50,567 bases of DNA from Desulfurococcales archaeon (GTDB lineage Archaea > Thermoproteota > Thermoprotei_A > Sulfolobales > Acidilobaceae). The notes under the pieces were generated by a model, which was not told where the DNA came from, did no database searches, and worked only from the letters and a program-made list of their open reading frames with translations. The first letter of the stretch is position 1. Each line of letters opens with the position of its first letter. Of the stretch, positions 29,892 through 43,839 are shown one piece after another. The translations under genes and the position numbers were made by a program. Location: contig WANR01000015.1 of the NCBI GenBank assembly GCA_015521705.1, positions 1 to 50,567 on the forward strand, read 5' to 3'.

Positions 29892-30691
29892 GAGGGATCG
29901 TTAAGAGGTATGGAAGGTTCACGTTAAACATCCCAAAGCTAGAGTTCGTCAGGGGGACTAACCTCATTATAGGGCCTAATGGGAGCGGTAAGACCACTCT
30001 CGCCAAGATAGCCTCGGGAATAGCCTACCCCGATAGGGGTGTCGTGAGGTACTTCATGGACGACGGCTCGAGCGTGGGGCCCGAGGGAATGTTGGGGAGG
30101 ATCTCGGTGATACTTGAAGAGGTGGAGCTCCCGCCGATAACCGTGGCAGACCTGCTGGAGGCGTACATGGATAGAAGCGTTGACAGGCGCAGTGTCGTTG
30201 AGGCCTTTGGGCTGGAGGAGGTTCTGAACAAGAGGTATAGAGACCTATCGTCGGGGTTCAAGAAGAGGGTCCAACTAGCCATAGGCTTCTCTGCCAGGTC
30301 TGAGGTTGTTTTCGTGGACGAACCCTTCACCAACATAGACCCCAGCTTTGTGCCCAGCCTGAGAAAAATGCTTATGGACATGAGTAGGGAGAAGATAGTC
30401 GTGGTTATAAGCCACCAAGACCTGGGGTACGTGCCCACGAAGATAGTGCTACTGGAGAACGGCAGAATAGTCTACGATGGCCCCGGCGAGAAAGTATACA
30501 TGCTGAGGACCAGGATAAGGGCTAGAGTAGACGGGGAAGTGCTGCGCGTGAACCTGCAGGAACTTAACAAGCTGCTAGAGGGCTGTGAGAGGAGAACCGT
30601 TATAGAAGAGGTGGACACTGTGAACCTGGTAGAGGCGATAATGGAGGAGGCTAGGAAGGAGGATGCGAAGCGTGGAGGAGCCCCTACCTAG
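29867..30691 (+). CDS. ABC transporter ATPase of the exporter
   Basis: The 274-residue protein has Walker A GPNGSGKTT (36-44), signature LSSGFKKRVQLAIG (127-140), Walker B VVFVDEP (147-153) and the H-loop VISHQD. It has the short, deviated LSSGF signature common in ABC-2 type exporters. After the nucleotide-binding domain is an extension of about 60 residues that includes ARVDGEVLRVNLQEL, probably a regulatory beta domain. It overlaps the preceding gene and probably powers the permease at 28602-29450. Confidence 0.8.
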   Translation: MGVVRAELRGIVKRYGRFTLNIPKLEFVRGTNLIIGPNGSGKTTLAKIASGIAYPDRGVVRYFMDDGSSVGPEGMLGRISVILEEVELPPITVADLLEAYMDRSVDRRSVVEAFGLEEVLNKRYRDLSSGFKKRVQLAIGFSARSEVVFVDEPFTNIDPSFVPSLRKMLMDMSREKIVVVISHQDLGYVPTKIVLLENGRIVYDGPGEKVYMLRTRIRARVDGEVLRVNLQELNKLLEGCERRTVIEEVDTVNLVEAIMEEARKEDAKRGGAPT

Positions 30692-30726
30692 GCTTCCTGT
30701 AAACCGTTACCCTCGGCCCTAGAGGC

Positions 30727-31224
30727 TTAGTAGTCGCCCTCTTCGAAGTCGTCGCCGTACTCCTCTTCTATGTCCTCTTCCTCCCTCTTAGCCATCTCTA
30801 CCAGGTCCCTGCTGATGTATATGGGTTTCTGGGCTATCAGGGCCAGGTATATGGCGTGGCTCGGTATCATCTTTATGTTAAGCCTGACTCCCTCGTCTTC
30901 GAAGTGGGCTGTGGCTGTGTATAGGTTTGACTCGGAGTCGAACTCGTCTATGACCACTTTTCTCAGGCTCTTCGTTATCTTCTCCTTGAACTCCTCGTGG
31001 AAGAGTACCAGGGAGAAGAGGCTCTGCCTGGAGGGAGGGGGCTCGCCGTTGTTGTGGATCTTGATGGCCTCAGCCACGTCGTAGGGCACACTGTATATGG
31101 TGAAGGTCTCACCGTTCTCCAGGAGAAGCCTTAGACCTATAACATAGGCTGTTCTGCCATAAGCCTCGTAGGCTCCCATAAATGGGACGACCTCGACCGC
31201 TCTCAGGTGCTCTGCCTTACTCAA
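30727..31224 (-). CDS. Bifunctional nuclease (DUF151) family protein
   Basis: The DUF151/BFN motif MIPSHAIYLALIAQKPIYIS (near residues 115-134 of the chosen frame) is unmistakable. The acidic tail EEEDIEEEYGDDFEEGDY is typical of archaeal versions. I start at TTG 31224, preceded by GGGTGGT, because N-terminal residues before LSKAEHLRAVEVVPF look unconserved; the frame is open to 31293. A TATA-like GATATAAAA (31297-31305, minus strand) lies upstream. The biochemical function in archaea is not settled; plant and bacterial relatives were proposed to be nucleases. Confidence 0.75.
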   Translation of the reverse strand: MSKAEHLRAVEVVPFMGAYEAYGRTAYVIGLRLLLENGETFTIYSVPYDVAEAIKIHNNGEPPPSRQSLFSLVLFHEEFKEKITKSLRKVVIDEFDSESNLYTATAHFEDEGVRLNIKMIPSHAIYLALIAQKPIYISRDLVEMAKREEEDIEEEYGDDFEEGDY

Positions 31225-31380
31225 CGATGTACCACCCAGTACTAGCATGCAGGGCAGATGCAATAAACCTAACCTAGGATATGAGCAAGCCAAGGTTTTA
31301 TATCTTTAAAGGAGAGGAGGATCCCGAGGCACCCGGATCAGGGCTACTCTTTTAAATAGGGGAAACTAGTAATGGCTGGG

Positions 31381-31824
31381 CTATCTCCTAGGCTTCTGCT
31401 TCTTCCCTTCCCAGAGGGCCTTGAGCGAGACGCCATTGACCATTACAACCTTGTACCTGACACCTGGGATGTCGCCGAGGGATTTTCCTCGTGGCCCGCC
31501 GATCCCCTCTATTATGACCTCGTCGTGCTCGTCTATATAGTTGATGCCTCCGTCCCAGGGCACGAACGCTGTTACAACCTTTCTGTTCTTGACTAGTTGT
31601 ACTCTCACGCACTTCCTCAGGGCCGAGTTGGGCTGCCTGGCCTCGACCCCTACTTTTTCCAGGACTATGCCTCTAGCCATTGGGGCTCCTTCGAGGGGGT
31701 CGTACTTCTTCTTGAGCCCAAGCATTCTAACCCTGTACTCGCGCTGGCTCCACCTAAACTTCTTCCTCTTCTCTCTTAGCTTCCTCGCAGCAAACAGTCC
31801 GTAGGGAGCTTTCTTGCCCGTCAA
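31381..31824 (-). CDS. rps12: 30S ribosomal protein S12
   Basis: The 147-residue protein has the uS12 core: [24 protein letters not shown], then [43 protein letters not shown]. The universally conserved PNSA loop and the long basic N-terminus are as in archaea. It ends the RNA polymerase-nusA operon. In many archaea rps7 and the gene for EF-1A follow, but here they do not. Confidence 0.95.
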   Translation of the reverse strand: MTGKKAPYGLFAARKLREKRKKFRWSQREYRVRMLGLKKKYDPLEGAPMARGIVLEKVGVEARQPNSALRKCVRVQLVKNRKVVTAFVPWDGGINYIDEHDEVIIEGIGGPRGKSLGDIPGVRYKVVMVNGVSLKALWEGKKQKPRR

Positions 31825-31875
31825 TCCCCTAGCCTCACCGATGCTATCTCTTTAAGTCCTCGGGGTTAAATTGGT

Positions 31876-32304
31876 TTACCTGACAATTACCCTCCTGACA
31901 CCGAAGAGTCTCTCCAGGACTAGTCGTGCCCTTTTAACGTTCCTCCCATCCTTACCTATGGCCTTTCCCTTGTCTTCCTCAATCACCTTGACATACACAG
32001 TCTTCTCTCCCCCCCTCTCAGAAACAGTAACCCCCTGAACCCTTATCCCGGGGAAAAGGTTTCTAGTCATCTGTTCCAGGTCCTGGGAGTAGCCCACCAC
32101 CTCTATGCTCCTTTTGAGTATCCTAGCAAGTAGTTTGACGTTCTTACCGTTCCTCCCCACAGCCCTGCCCACCTCGTTGTTGTTCACCAGGTATATCAGC
32201 CTGTTAGATTCCTCGTCTATGAAGCACCTGTAGGCCGTGACCCCTGTGAGCTCCTGGAAGACGGATAAAAACCTTAACTCTTCCATAGTTATCTTGCTCT
32301 CCAA
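31876..32304 (-). CDS. nusA: NusA-like transcription factor
   Basis: A 142-residue archaeal NusA consisting of two KH domains without the S1 domain. The RNA-binding loops are GRAVGRNGKNVKLLARIL and GKAIGKDGRNVKRARLVL. It occupies the usual place between rpl30e and rps12 downstream of rpoA2, where it is thought to bind nascent RNA during elongation. Confidence 0.9.
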   Translation of the reverse strand: MESKITMEELRFLSVFQELTGVTAYRCFIDEESNRLIYLVNNNEVGRAVGRNGKNVKLLARILKRSIEVVGYSQDLEQMTRNLFPGIRVQGVTVSERGGEKTVYVKVIEEDKGKAIGKDGRNVKRARLVLERLFGVRRVIVR

Positions 32305-32315
32305 GAAGCTGCACC

Positions 32316-32633
32316 TCAGCTGGACGACAGTTCCAGTATCCTCGAGGAGCCCTCGTCTATCACGACTATCATCGAGATCCTGAAGGGCTTCCCGGCGACG
32401 ACCCCTAGATCCACGTTGGTGCCCCTAAACACGTAGACTGGCACGTTGGAGAGCCTCGCATAGTACTCCACTCTCTTCTTAACCTCTGGAGGGGCATTAG
32501 AGGCCAGAATAACCATCTTGGCTTCACCCCTCAAAAGCGCTCTAAGCCCCTTCCTCGAACCTATAACGTACTTGCCTGTCTTGAGCAGGCTGCCCAGCTC
32601 CCTTTCAAACGAGAGTGACAAGCCACTACACAC
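32316..32633 (-). CDS. rpl30e: 50S ribosomal protein L30e
   Basis: The 105-residue protein has the L7Ae/L30e fold: TGKYVIGSRKGLRALLRGEAKMVILASNAPPEVKKRVEYYA, followed by NVPVYVFRG and TNVDLGVVAGKPFRISMIVV. It is in the conserved position after rpoA2. Confidence 0.9.
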   Translation of the reverse strand: MCSGLSLSFERELGSLLKTGKYVIGSRKGLRALLRGEAKMVILASNAPPEVKKRVEYYARLSNVPVYVFRGTNVDLGVVAGKPFRISMIVVIDEGSSRILELSSS

Positions 32634-32659
32634 CCCCGAAGCCTCAGATCAGCGGCACT

Positions 32660-36625
<3,966 letters not shown>

Positions 36626-36633
<8 letters not shown>

Positions 36634-39600
36634 CCCCCTCTAAGATCTCTCTTCCATCGCCGAACAGCCTTCTCAGTAGGAAGACCTTGTCAGCTACCTT
36701 GATCCTGGGCTTTATAACCATGCTGGTCACCTCCTGCAGGAGAAGTTTGAAGGCATAGGGTATTTTCACGGGCTTTATGTCACCCTCTTCCCCGTGTATG
36801 GGGCACTCGTAGACGCCCTTCCTCCTATTGTACCAGGATATGTGGCCGCAGAGGTTGCACACGTAGACTATGTGGGCGTCGCTGTTGTCCAGCATCCTGT
36901 CTCTCAATAGCATCGAAGCACCGTGGCCTACAAGGCAGTCCCTCTCCATCTCACCAAACCTTAGGCCTCCCTGCCTGGCCTTACCCTCAGTGGGCTGCCT
37001 TGTTAGGAGCTGCACTTTACCCGTGGATCTCGCATGCATCTTATCAGTGACCATGTGGTAGAGCCTCTGGTAGAACGTGATCCCTATGGCTATAGGCCTC
37101 CCAATGAGCATGCCCGTCCTCCCATCATACATTATCTCTCTAGAGTAGGGGTCGTAGCCCATCTTCAATAGCTCGACCTTGATACCTTCTATCGGCTCCT
37201 TGAAGAAGGGGGTGCCATCAACGAATCTACCAGCCATGGCGCCGAACTTCCCAGCAATATTCTCCAAGAGCTGGCCCACGGTCATCCTAGAGGGGAGGGC
37301 GTGCGGGTTAAGGATCACGTCCGGCGTTACACCCTCCTCTGTGTAGGGCATGTCGTACTTGGGGAACACCATGCCTATTACCCCCTTCTGCCCATGCCTG
37401 CTTGCGAACTTGTCGCCTATCTCTGGGATCCTCTGATCCCTGACCCTTACCTTCACGAGCTTGTTCCTCTCAATAGTCTGCGAGAGGACAACCATGTCCA
37501 CGATTCCTGACTCGCCGCTCCTCAGCTGCACGCTGGTGTCCCTGTTTATGAGGGCAGCAGCCCCGACGACTCTCTCCTCCCCCATGAATCTCGGAGGGCT
37601 CTCTTTACCCACTAGAACATCCCCGCCCTCGACCTCGACTTCGGGGTCTATGATGCCGTCGGGCCCCAGCTTCCTGTAGTACTTGTCCCCTTTATGGTCT
37701 ATCAGTCTGGGCGAGGGCACTGTGATCCTGTCACTAATGCCTCCGGGATAGTCGTTCTCGACCGCAGTATAGACCCTGTAGAAGTGGGCCCTCCCCAGCC
37801 CCATGTCTATGGAGCTCTTATTGAATATCAGGGCATCCTCTATGTTATACCCCGTGAAGGACATTATGGCGACAATCATGTTCTGGCCCGCAGGCCTCTC
37901 ATTATAGCCCATCAGGTCGAGAGCCCTTGTCTGGACTATTGGAACCTGCGGGTAGTGGAGCAGGTAGGAGTGGCTATCCATCCTTAGGTGGAAGTTGAGA
38001 GCGTAGAGTCCAAGAGCCTGCTTAGCCATTGCAGCCTGGTAAGTGTTACGTGGGCTCTGGTTGTGCTCCATGTAGGGTATCGTGGACGCGGAAACACCCA
38101 GTATGGCCACGGGCCAGACTTCCAGGTGCGTGTGCTCGGGAGTCACGTCCTCCGGGAACTCTGCTATGTAAGCGTTCTCCTCCTCGTCAGGGTCTAGGAA
38201 CTCCACGACGCCCTCCTTCACTAGATCCCAGAAGCTTATCTCGCCTCTCCTAAGCTTCTCCGCGTGCTCTCTGGTGAACCTGGGCCTCCCGTTCTCTACT
38301 ATGATCAGGGGTCTCAGGAGCCTGCCCTCATCCGTGTTCACGTAAACCTCGTTAACGTGGTCGTCAACTATGTGGGCCACGTTCACCTCATGGCTAAGCC
38401 TCCCGCTCCTCCTAAGGCCCCTCAGGGTCGATACGAGCTTCCCGGGGTCCTCGTGGTAGCCTATAGGCCTACCGTTTAGGAACACCTTGGCCCCCTTAAC
38501 CATGACCTCAGGTATCTCTTCCCCATCAACTATCCTTGTTATCAGCTCGTCTAGGGGGATCACTCCAAGCTTGTATAGCAGGTCCTCAACCTGGCTCTCG
38601 TCGACGCCGACTGATATGTACGATGAAAGGGCCAGGTTCTTCACGAGGCCACAGTTAACGCCCTCCGGCGTCTCGAAGGGGCAGAGCCTGCCCCAGTGGG
38701 TTCCATGGAGATCCCTGGCCTCGTAGTGGGCCTGTCCACGGCTTAGGGGCGAGACGACCCTTCTCAGGTGGCTCAGGAGGCTTATCCAATTGGTTCTGTC
38801 GAGGACCTGGCTCACGCCGGTTCTGTCCTGTCCCCAGTTCCCCGTGGCTAGGGCTGTTCTGAGCCTGTCAGTTATCAGGTCGCTCCTGAACAGGTAGGAG
38901 AGCCTGATCTTCCTCCTCTGGCTGAGGTACTCCTCGAGCTGGGCAGCCACGTAGGACATGAGGGAGTTGAAGGCCTCCCTGAATATTTCAGCTATCAGGT
39001 CGCCTGCAAGGCGGGCTCTCTTGTTGGAGTAGTGGTCTTTGTCGTCGGGGGCCCTCTTGCCCAGGTAGAGCTGTAGGACCCTGTTAGCCATCTCGGCCAG
39101 GTAGTAGCCCTTCTTCCTCCTATCAGACGGACTCGTGCCTAGATGGGGCAGTATCTGGTTGTCGAGGAAGTCCTCGGCCCTCGCTATCCTCACGCTCCTC
39201 GGCTGGCCCGGTGCAAGCCTGTTACCGATGTACTCTAGGGCCTGTTCCCTGGTCCTGACGGTGAGCGCCACCTTCTCGAAGCTTGGCAATAGTTCTCTCT
39301 GCACGTCAGGGTCCGGCGAGGCCGCAGCAGCTATCTCCGCCTCCTTCTCGAAGCCTAGAGCCCTCATGAGGACGACGAAGGGTATCCTATGGGGAAGCCT
39401 GGAGACTGTGACTTCGAGGCTCCCATCGCTCATCCTGTCAACTATAAGCTGTCTCCTGAGGCCCAGAAGAGTCGAGACGACTTTGGCTGAGTGGGTTATA
39501 CGCGCAGTCCCGGCTGTTGAAGGGCCTACTATTATCCTGTTAACAGCTAGATCCTCCTGGACAACAACTACTTTCTCGCTACCGTTTATTATGAAGTAGC

Positions 39601-40105
39601 CGCCGGGATCCTTGGGGTCCTCCCCCACCCTTATAAGGTCCTCTTCATCCATCTTGCTCAGGGGGTCTATCACCGATTTCACCATTACCGGGAGCTCCCC
39701 TATCTTCACCTCCTCGCGCGAGACCTCGACGCCATTTTCATGCAGAGAAACCTCTAGAACCAGGGGAGCTGCGTAGGTGAGGTTCCTTATCCTGCACTCG
39801 AGGGGGTAGACCTTGTGTGTCAGCCCCTCAGCCTCCTTGACCTGGGGGTTCAGGATCTTGAGTCTGTGAATGATTATTTCCACGTCGGGGCCCACAGTAG
39901 AGGTCTCGCCGCGCTTCCTAGCCATTCTCCAAGTAGGCCTGATCCTCTTATAGGAGCCCACGATCCTGTGGATCCCTTTGGTGACGAACGCGTTGTAAGA
40001 GCTTAGGTGCTGCAGGGCCAGACCTGTCTCCTTTACATAGGCGCTGAAGAGGCTCCACAAGTCCTCCTTCGAAGGAGCCTCGGCAGGAGAGGAGCGCGTC
40101 CCCAT
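36626..40105 (-). CDS. rpoB: DNA-directed RNA polymerase subunit B
   Basis: The single 1159-residue subunit is not split into B' and B''. Signature regions include LCPFETPEGVNCGLVKNLAL, GDKFASRHGQKGVIG, then EGVTPDVILNPHALPSRMT, and AKQALGLYALN. The C-terminal zinc site reads CNLCGHISWYN and ECPIHG, so the fourth ligand is His rather than the usual Cys. It starts the core of the operon after rpoH, with a 24-base gap. Confidence 0.97.
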
Positions 40106-40129
40106 TACTCCGGTAACCCCCCAATAAAT

Positions 40130-40393
40130 CTAGTAAGGAACAACGATCCTATACGCTATCGAGGTCCCCGCGGTGGGCGATTTCCTTTTAATCTCTATAA
40201 TGTCCCCCGGCTTGGCTTCGAGCAGCTGGACCACAGGGTCATTAATACTTATCCTGGGCAGCTGCCAGGGCTTGACGTTGAGCCTACGCATGAGACTAGC
40301 CGCCTCCTCTAGTGAAAGCACTCTATGCTCGGGGACAAGCTCATGCCTCAATATTCTGGGGTCTATTCTCCTGCTCTTAGTCTTTTGAACCAT
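40130..40393 (-). CDS. rpoH: DNA-directed RNA polymerase subunit H
   Basis: An 87-residue subunit (Rpb5 C-terminal homologue): [18 protein letters not shown], then [32 protein letters not shown] and YRIVVPY. ATG 40393 preceded by GGTGGTTGTT gives the expected length; the frame remains open to 40498 without homology. It leads the polymerase operon. Confidence 0.94.
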   Translation of the reverse strand: MVQKTKSRRIDPRILRHELVPEHRVLSLEEAASLMRRLNVKPWQLPRISINDPVVQLLEAKPGDIIEIKRKSPTAGTSIAYRIVVPY

Positions 40394-40442
40394 AACAACC
40401 ACCAGCCTGCAAATCCCTAGGGATAACCGCGGGTAATAAGAG

Positions 40443-40457
40443 TTATAGGTTTTATCT
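40443..40457 (-). promoter_or_regulatory. TATA-like element of the RNA polymerase operon
   Basis: On the minus strand GATAAAACCTATAAC lies about 50-60 bases before the rpoH ATG and is the only TATA-like sequence between nadM and rpoH. Confidence 0.4.
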
Positions 40458-40514
40458 GGCCACCCCGCCACTCTATAGGAGAAGCCAGCTGGCCCCAAGA
40501 ACTCCCAGAGAATC

Positions 40515-41060
40515 TCAGGCGTTCCCCTCCGGGTAGAGCCTTCTCAGCCTCTCCTCAAAACCATACTCCTCGAGCTTCCTTATAACGCTTGGCGGCACGC
40601 ACTCACGCCACTTATCGTCACCCTCGAGGACGAGTCTCCTAATCACGGTACCGCTACAATACTCCCTCCTGTAAAGGGGCGGCTCTATGGCTTCAAGGCC
40701 CATATCTTCGAAGAGCGCGAGGACGAGCTGGTTGCCAGAAACTACCCCGTCGAATCTCGGAAGTAGCTGCCTCAAGTACTGAACCCAGACCTTATTCATC
40801 TGTATGTCTAGAACCGGGACTATACTGATCCTGCGCGGCCACGCGTCACCGTACCTTTCCTCGAGCGCTGTCTCCAGGAGCTCGAACCTCTCCCCCGCAG
40901 TTAAGGGGTTAGACAGCGTGAATGACTCCTGGGCCGACCCTATGACTATTATAGCCTTATGGGACAGCTCCAGGGTATAGTCTATGGTCCTCAGGTGTCC
41001 CTCATGTAAGGGCTGGAACCTGCCCGGAACCACAAGCCTCGAAAACCTTTTAACACGCAA
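40515..41060 (-). CDS. nadM: Nicotinamide-nucleotide adenylyltransferase
   Basis: The 181-residue protein has the nucleotidyltransferase motif [14 protein letters not shown] (12-25), [20 protein letters not shown], and [11 protein letters not shown] (phosphate loop), all as in archaeal NadM. It makes NAD from NMN and ATP and forms hexamers. It is upstream of and co-oriented with rpoH, separated by about 120 bases. Confidence 0.92.
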   Translation of the reverse strand: MRVKRFSRLVVPGRFQPLHEGHLRTIDYTLELSHKAIIVIGSAQESFTLSNPLTAGERFELLETALEERYGDAWPRRISIVPVLDIQMNKVWVQYLRQLLPRFDGVVSGNQLVLALFEDMGLEAIEPPLYRREYCSGTVIRRLVLEGDDKWRECVPPSVIRKLEEYGFEERLRRLYPEGNA

Positions 41061-41239
41061 TACCCGCTACCACATAAGCATCTAAGCCCCCCAGCAATTT
41101 CAACTTTGTGGATGCAGGTCCTCCAGCTTGTAAGAACAGTTCCATGAAGCCGATGACGCTGCTAGGCTACCGGCCCGTCTCATAACACTAGTCACTACAG
41201 CTGTCAGGAGGGATACCTGAGCCCGGAGAGGCGCCCCTG
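41061..41239. other. Intergenic region between nadM and psmB
   Basis: About 180 bases without a gene or an obvious structural element. Box C/D-like words occur, but their arrangement is not convincing. Confidence 0.3.
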
Positions 41240-41854
41240 CTAGCTGGTTTCCACAAGTTTTAGCCAGATGGTTTTCTCGTTGGAGCCCTTAACGGTTATG
41301 GATACAATATCTATGCCGTCGCCGCTCATAGCGTCCCTGCCTATCGCGGATCTAGCGGCTCTTATGGCCAGCCTCTCTGCCTCACTAACGTCAAGATCCT
41401 CCCTATACCCGCTTTCTAGGGTTCCCAGAGCTATGGTGGCTCCCGAGCCGATGGCAGCGTATGGCTCCTCCGTTATCGAACCCAGCGAGTCTAGCACGTA
41501 GAGGCCCGGCTTACCGTCCTTCTCTATGCCTCCTAGCAGGACTTCCACGTAGAAGGGATAAAACCTGTAAGAGTAGAGTATAGTCGAGAGCCTCTTGGCT
41601 AGCCCCATCAGGGTTAGTGGGGTCTTTGCAGTCAGCTCGTGGTATTTTATCTCGGCCTGCAGGATCCTGAAGAGCCCCCCTATGTCGCCGTAGAGGCCCG
41701 CGAAAGCAGCAGCGGCCCTCTCGTTGACCTTGTACACCTTCCTGGCATTTCTGCTCATGACGAAGCCGCCGTAGGACATCCTCCTGTCGGTAGCCAGTAT
41801 CACGCCGTCTTTAGCCCTAACCCCGATGGCTGTAGCGCCGAAGGGGAGAGACAC
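41240..41854 (-). CDS. psmB: Proteasome beta subunit lacking the catalytic threonine
   Basis: The protein has the full Ntn-hydrolase beta-subunit fold: GATAIGVRAKDGVILATDRRMSYGG, FAGLYGDIGGLFRIL, YVEVLLGGIEKDGKPGLYVLD, AIGSGATIALGTLESGY. Active beta subunits begin at Thr1 in GTTTVG-like sequence. Here the position is Ala (G-A-T-A-I-G), while Asp17 and Lys33 are kept, so this subunit should be non-catalytic and keep a short unprocessed N-terminus. GTG 41854 is chosen (GGTGG upstream, TATA at 41891-41900). A second, active beta subunit must be encoded elsewhere, as known for other crenarchaea with a structural beta subunit. Confidence 0.9.
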   Translation of the reverse strand: MSLPFGATAIGVRAKDGVILATDRRMSYGGFVMSRNARKVYKVNERAAAAFAGLYGDIGGLFRILQAEIKYHELTAKTPLTLMGLAKRLSTILYSYRFYPFYVEVLLGGIEKDGKPGLYVLDSLGSITEEPYAAIGSGATIALGTLESGYREDLDVSEAERLAIRAARSAIGRDAMSGDGIDIVSITVKGSNEKTIWLKLVETS

Positions 41855-41890
41855 CTCTTCTCCACCACGCCTTTTAATGGGCCACTGTAG

Positions 41891-41900
41891 TATTATTAAA
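41891..41900 (-). promoter_or_regulatory. TATA box of psmB
   Basis: TTTAATAATA on the minus strand, centred about 40 bases before GTG 41854, leaving a leader of roughly 15 bases that holds the GGTGG ribosome-binding site. Confidence 0.45.
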
Positions 41901-42033
41901 AGTTCGCTAAAGACTGGATCCCGCTGCAACCGTTTAGTGCCGGAATGCAGTGGTTATAGCCGCTATACCCCCCGACTCTCTATGAAAGGGTATGCGTGAA
42001 AGGATCCTATATTGGGAACCCTATCAGTAGCCA

Positions 42034-42609
42034 TTGAGTGGTAGGAGGAGAGCGGCGTTGTCTCTCATCTGTTACTGGTGCGGCTCAGAGAGGCTGGCAT
42101 GGCTTGAAGAGGGCTACGTTGTGTGCCAGTCATGCGGTACCGTGATCTCAGAGTCGAGCATAGAGGAGAGGGTCTTCAAAGCCCAGGCCAGGCATGCAAG
42201 ACGGGGAGCCAGGCTGGGAGCCAGGGGTTCGAGGATCCTCAAAGCCGGGAGGGTGCTTCGGGGGATCCTCAAGTACCCTAAAGGGGCTTCCGGGGCCACT
42301 ATAGGATCTTGGGAGAGACTCCTATTGACAAGGATAGCTAATAGGAAGGCCGAGAGCCTCCTTCACTCCGACGAGAGAATATCCCTCATTGCAGGGCTCG
42401 TGGATAGTGACCCCGTCTTGAGGGCTAGGAGCCTCAGGACCAGGGTAGCATTAGCCGTGTATCTGGACCTCAGATCCAGGGGCTACAGCAAGAGGTACTC
42501 GCTTGACAGGGCCACGGCTCTAACAGGCTCCTCCAGGAGCTCTCTCGAAAAGACTATATCAAAATATAGGGACAGGATAGAAGTCCTAGAGAAAAGGATA
42601 GCAGGTTGA
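42034..42609 (+). CDS. TFB-related zinc-ribbon protein
   Basis: The 191-residue protein begins with a TFIIB-type zinc ribbon (CYWCGSERLAWLEEGYVVCQSCG; Cys13, 16, 31, 34) followed by a B-reader-like SSIEERVF segment. The rest is a basic helical region with ALTGSSRSSLEKTISKYRDRI at the end. At 191 residues it is too short for the two cyclin folds of normal TFB (about 300), so it is a truncated or divergent paralogue. TTG 42034 is the start. It overlaps the Nog1 gene by four bases, which links a transcription-factor relative with ribosome biogenesis. Confidence 0.7.
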   Translation: MSGRRRAALSLICYWCGSERLAWLEEGYVVCQSCGTVISESSIEERVFKAQARHARRGARLGARGSRILKAGRVLRGILKYPKGASGATIGSWERLLLTRIANRKAESLLHSDERISLIAGLVDSDPVLRARSLRTRVALAVYLDLRSRGYSKRYSLDRATALTGSSRSSLEKTISKYRDRIEVLEKRIAG

Positions 42610-43631
42610 AAAGGGAGCCCGCCGAGGCTAAGAGGATACAAATCCCCACATACGAGGAGGTCCTGGAGAGGATAAAGTCCAGGTACCCTGGGAGAGGCAG
42701 AACCCTGGTAGATAGGGAGATAGCCAGGCTACAGCTGGTCTACAACATTGTCATGTCAAAGACAGAATTCGTCAGAGACCTGAAAACGCTCCTATCAGGG
42801 CTACACCCCTTCTACAAGAAGCTCGTAGCCATAGAATTCCCAGAGGAGGAGCTGGAAAGAGCTATTAGGTGCGTGGAGAAGGCCAGGCGCGTCGCTCAAA
42901 ACATGTGGGAGAAGTACAGGTTCCTAATACTAGCCTCAGAGAATAAGAGGGAAGCACTAAGGATCTCAGCCGAGGGCCGGGGACGAATACTCTCGGCACT
43001 CAAGAGGTGTAGAAGAGGCCTAGAAACCCTCAGAGGGATGGTAAAGCTCCTCAAAGACCTCCCATCAATAGACCCGACGCTGAAGACCATAATAGTGGCT
43101 GGCGCCCCAAGCACAGGCAAGTCAACATTCGTCAGAAGCGTCTCGAGGGCACGCCCAGACGTGGCCCCCTACCCCTTCACCACGAAGAACGTAAGCATAG
43201 GCCACTTTACGGCGAAGAACGGGGAGAAGGTCCAAGTCATAGACACGCCAGGGCTCCTCGACAGGCCCATAGACCAGATGAACGAGATCGAGAGAAGGGC
43301 TGCTGCAGCCCTCTCAGAGCTTGAAGGCTGCATCCTCTTCCTAGTAGACCCCACGAACGAGGCTTACATAGATGTAGAAAAACAAGTGGCCATCCTAAAA
43401 GCCGTGTCCACAATAATAAGGGGCAAACCCGTAGTGGTAGCCGTGAACAAGGCCGATATAGCGGGGCCCAGGCTGGTCGAGGAGGCAAAGGCCAAAATAG
43501 CGAGAGAACTAGAAAACACTCAGGGAATAAACCTCGCAGGCATACGCTGGCTAGCAGCAATAGACGAGAAACAAGCAAGAGAACTAGCCGAGTGGATAGC
43601 AGAAAGCATACCAGGCAGGAGGAAGGAGTGA
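42606..43631 (+). CDS. Nog1-family GTPase
   Basis: The 341-residue protein has the NOG1 N-terminal helical domain (MSKTEFVRDLKTLLSGLHPFYKKL) and a G domain with GAPSTGKST (166-174), PFTTKNVSIGHF, DTPGLLDRPI and NKAD. Eukaryotic Nog1 is essential for 60S ribosome assembly, and the archaeal form is likely to act on the large subunit. The start TTG 42606 overlaps the stop of the zinc-ribbon gene. Confidence 0.92.
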   Translation: MKREPAEAKRIQIPTYEEVLERIKSRYPGRGRTLVDREIARLQLVYNIVMSKTEFVRDLKTLLSGLHPFYKKLVAIEFPEEELERAIRCVEKARRVAQNMWEKYRFLILASENKREALRISAEGRGRILSALKRCRRGLETLRGMVKLLKDLPSIDPTLKTIIVAGAPSTGKSTFVRSVSRARPDVAPYPFTTKNVSIGHFTAKNGEKVQVIDTPGLLDRPIDQMNEIERRAAAALSELEGCILFLVDPTNEAYIDVEKQVAILKAVSTIIRGKPVVVAVNKADIAGPRLVEEAKAKIARELENTQGINLAGIRWLAAIDEKQARELAEWIAESIPGRRKE

Positions 43632-43657
43632 GAGGAGCCCTCCTGGCTTGGCCGCTC

Positions 43658-43769
<112 letters not shown>

Positions 43770-43839
43770 ACCACCCTCATTCTACTAGATGTTTAGGCGG
43801 GACTATAAAAGGCTAGGGGCCCCGCCGGAGGGTGCCGTG

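Noticed and set aside
41100-41230. Possible C/D box guide RNA
   Set aside because: GATGACG and CTGA words occur, but box C is poor and the internal boxes are not in register.
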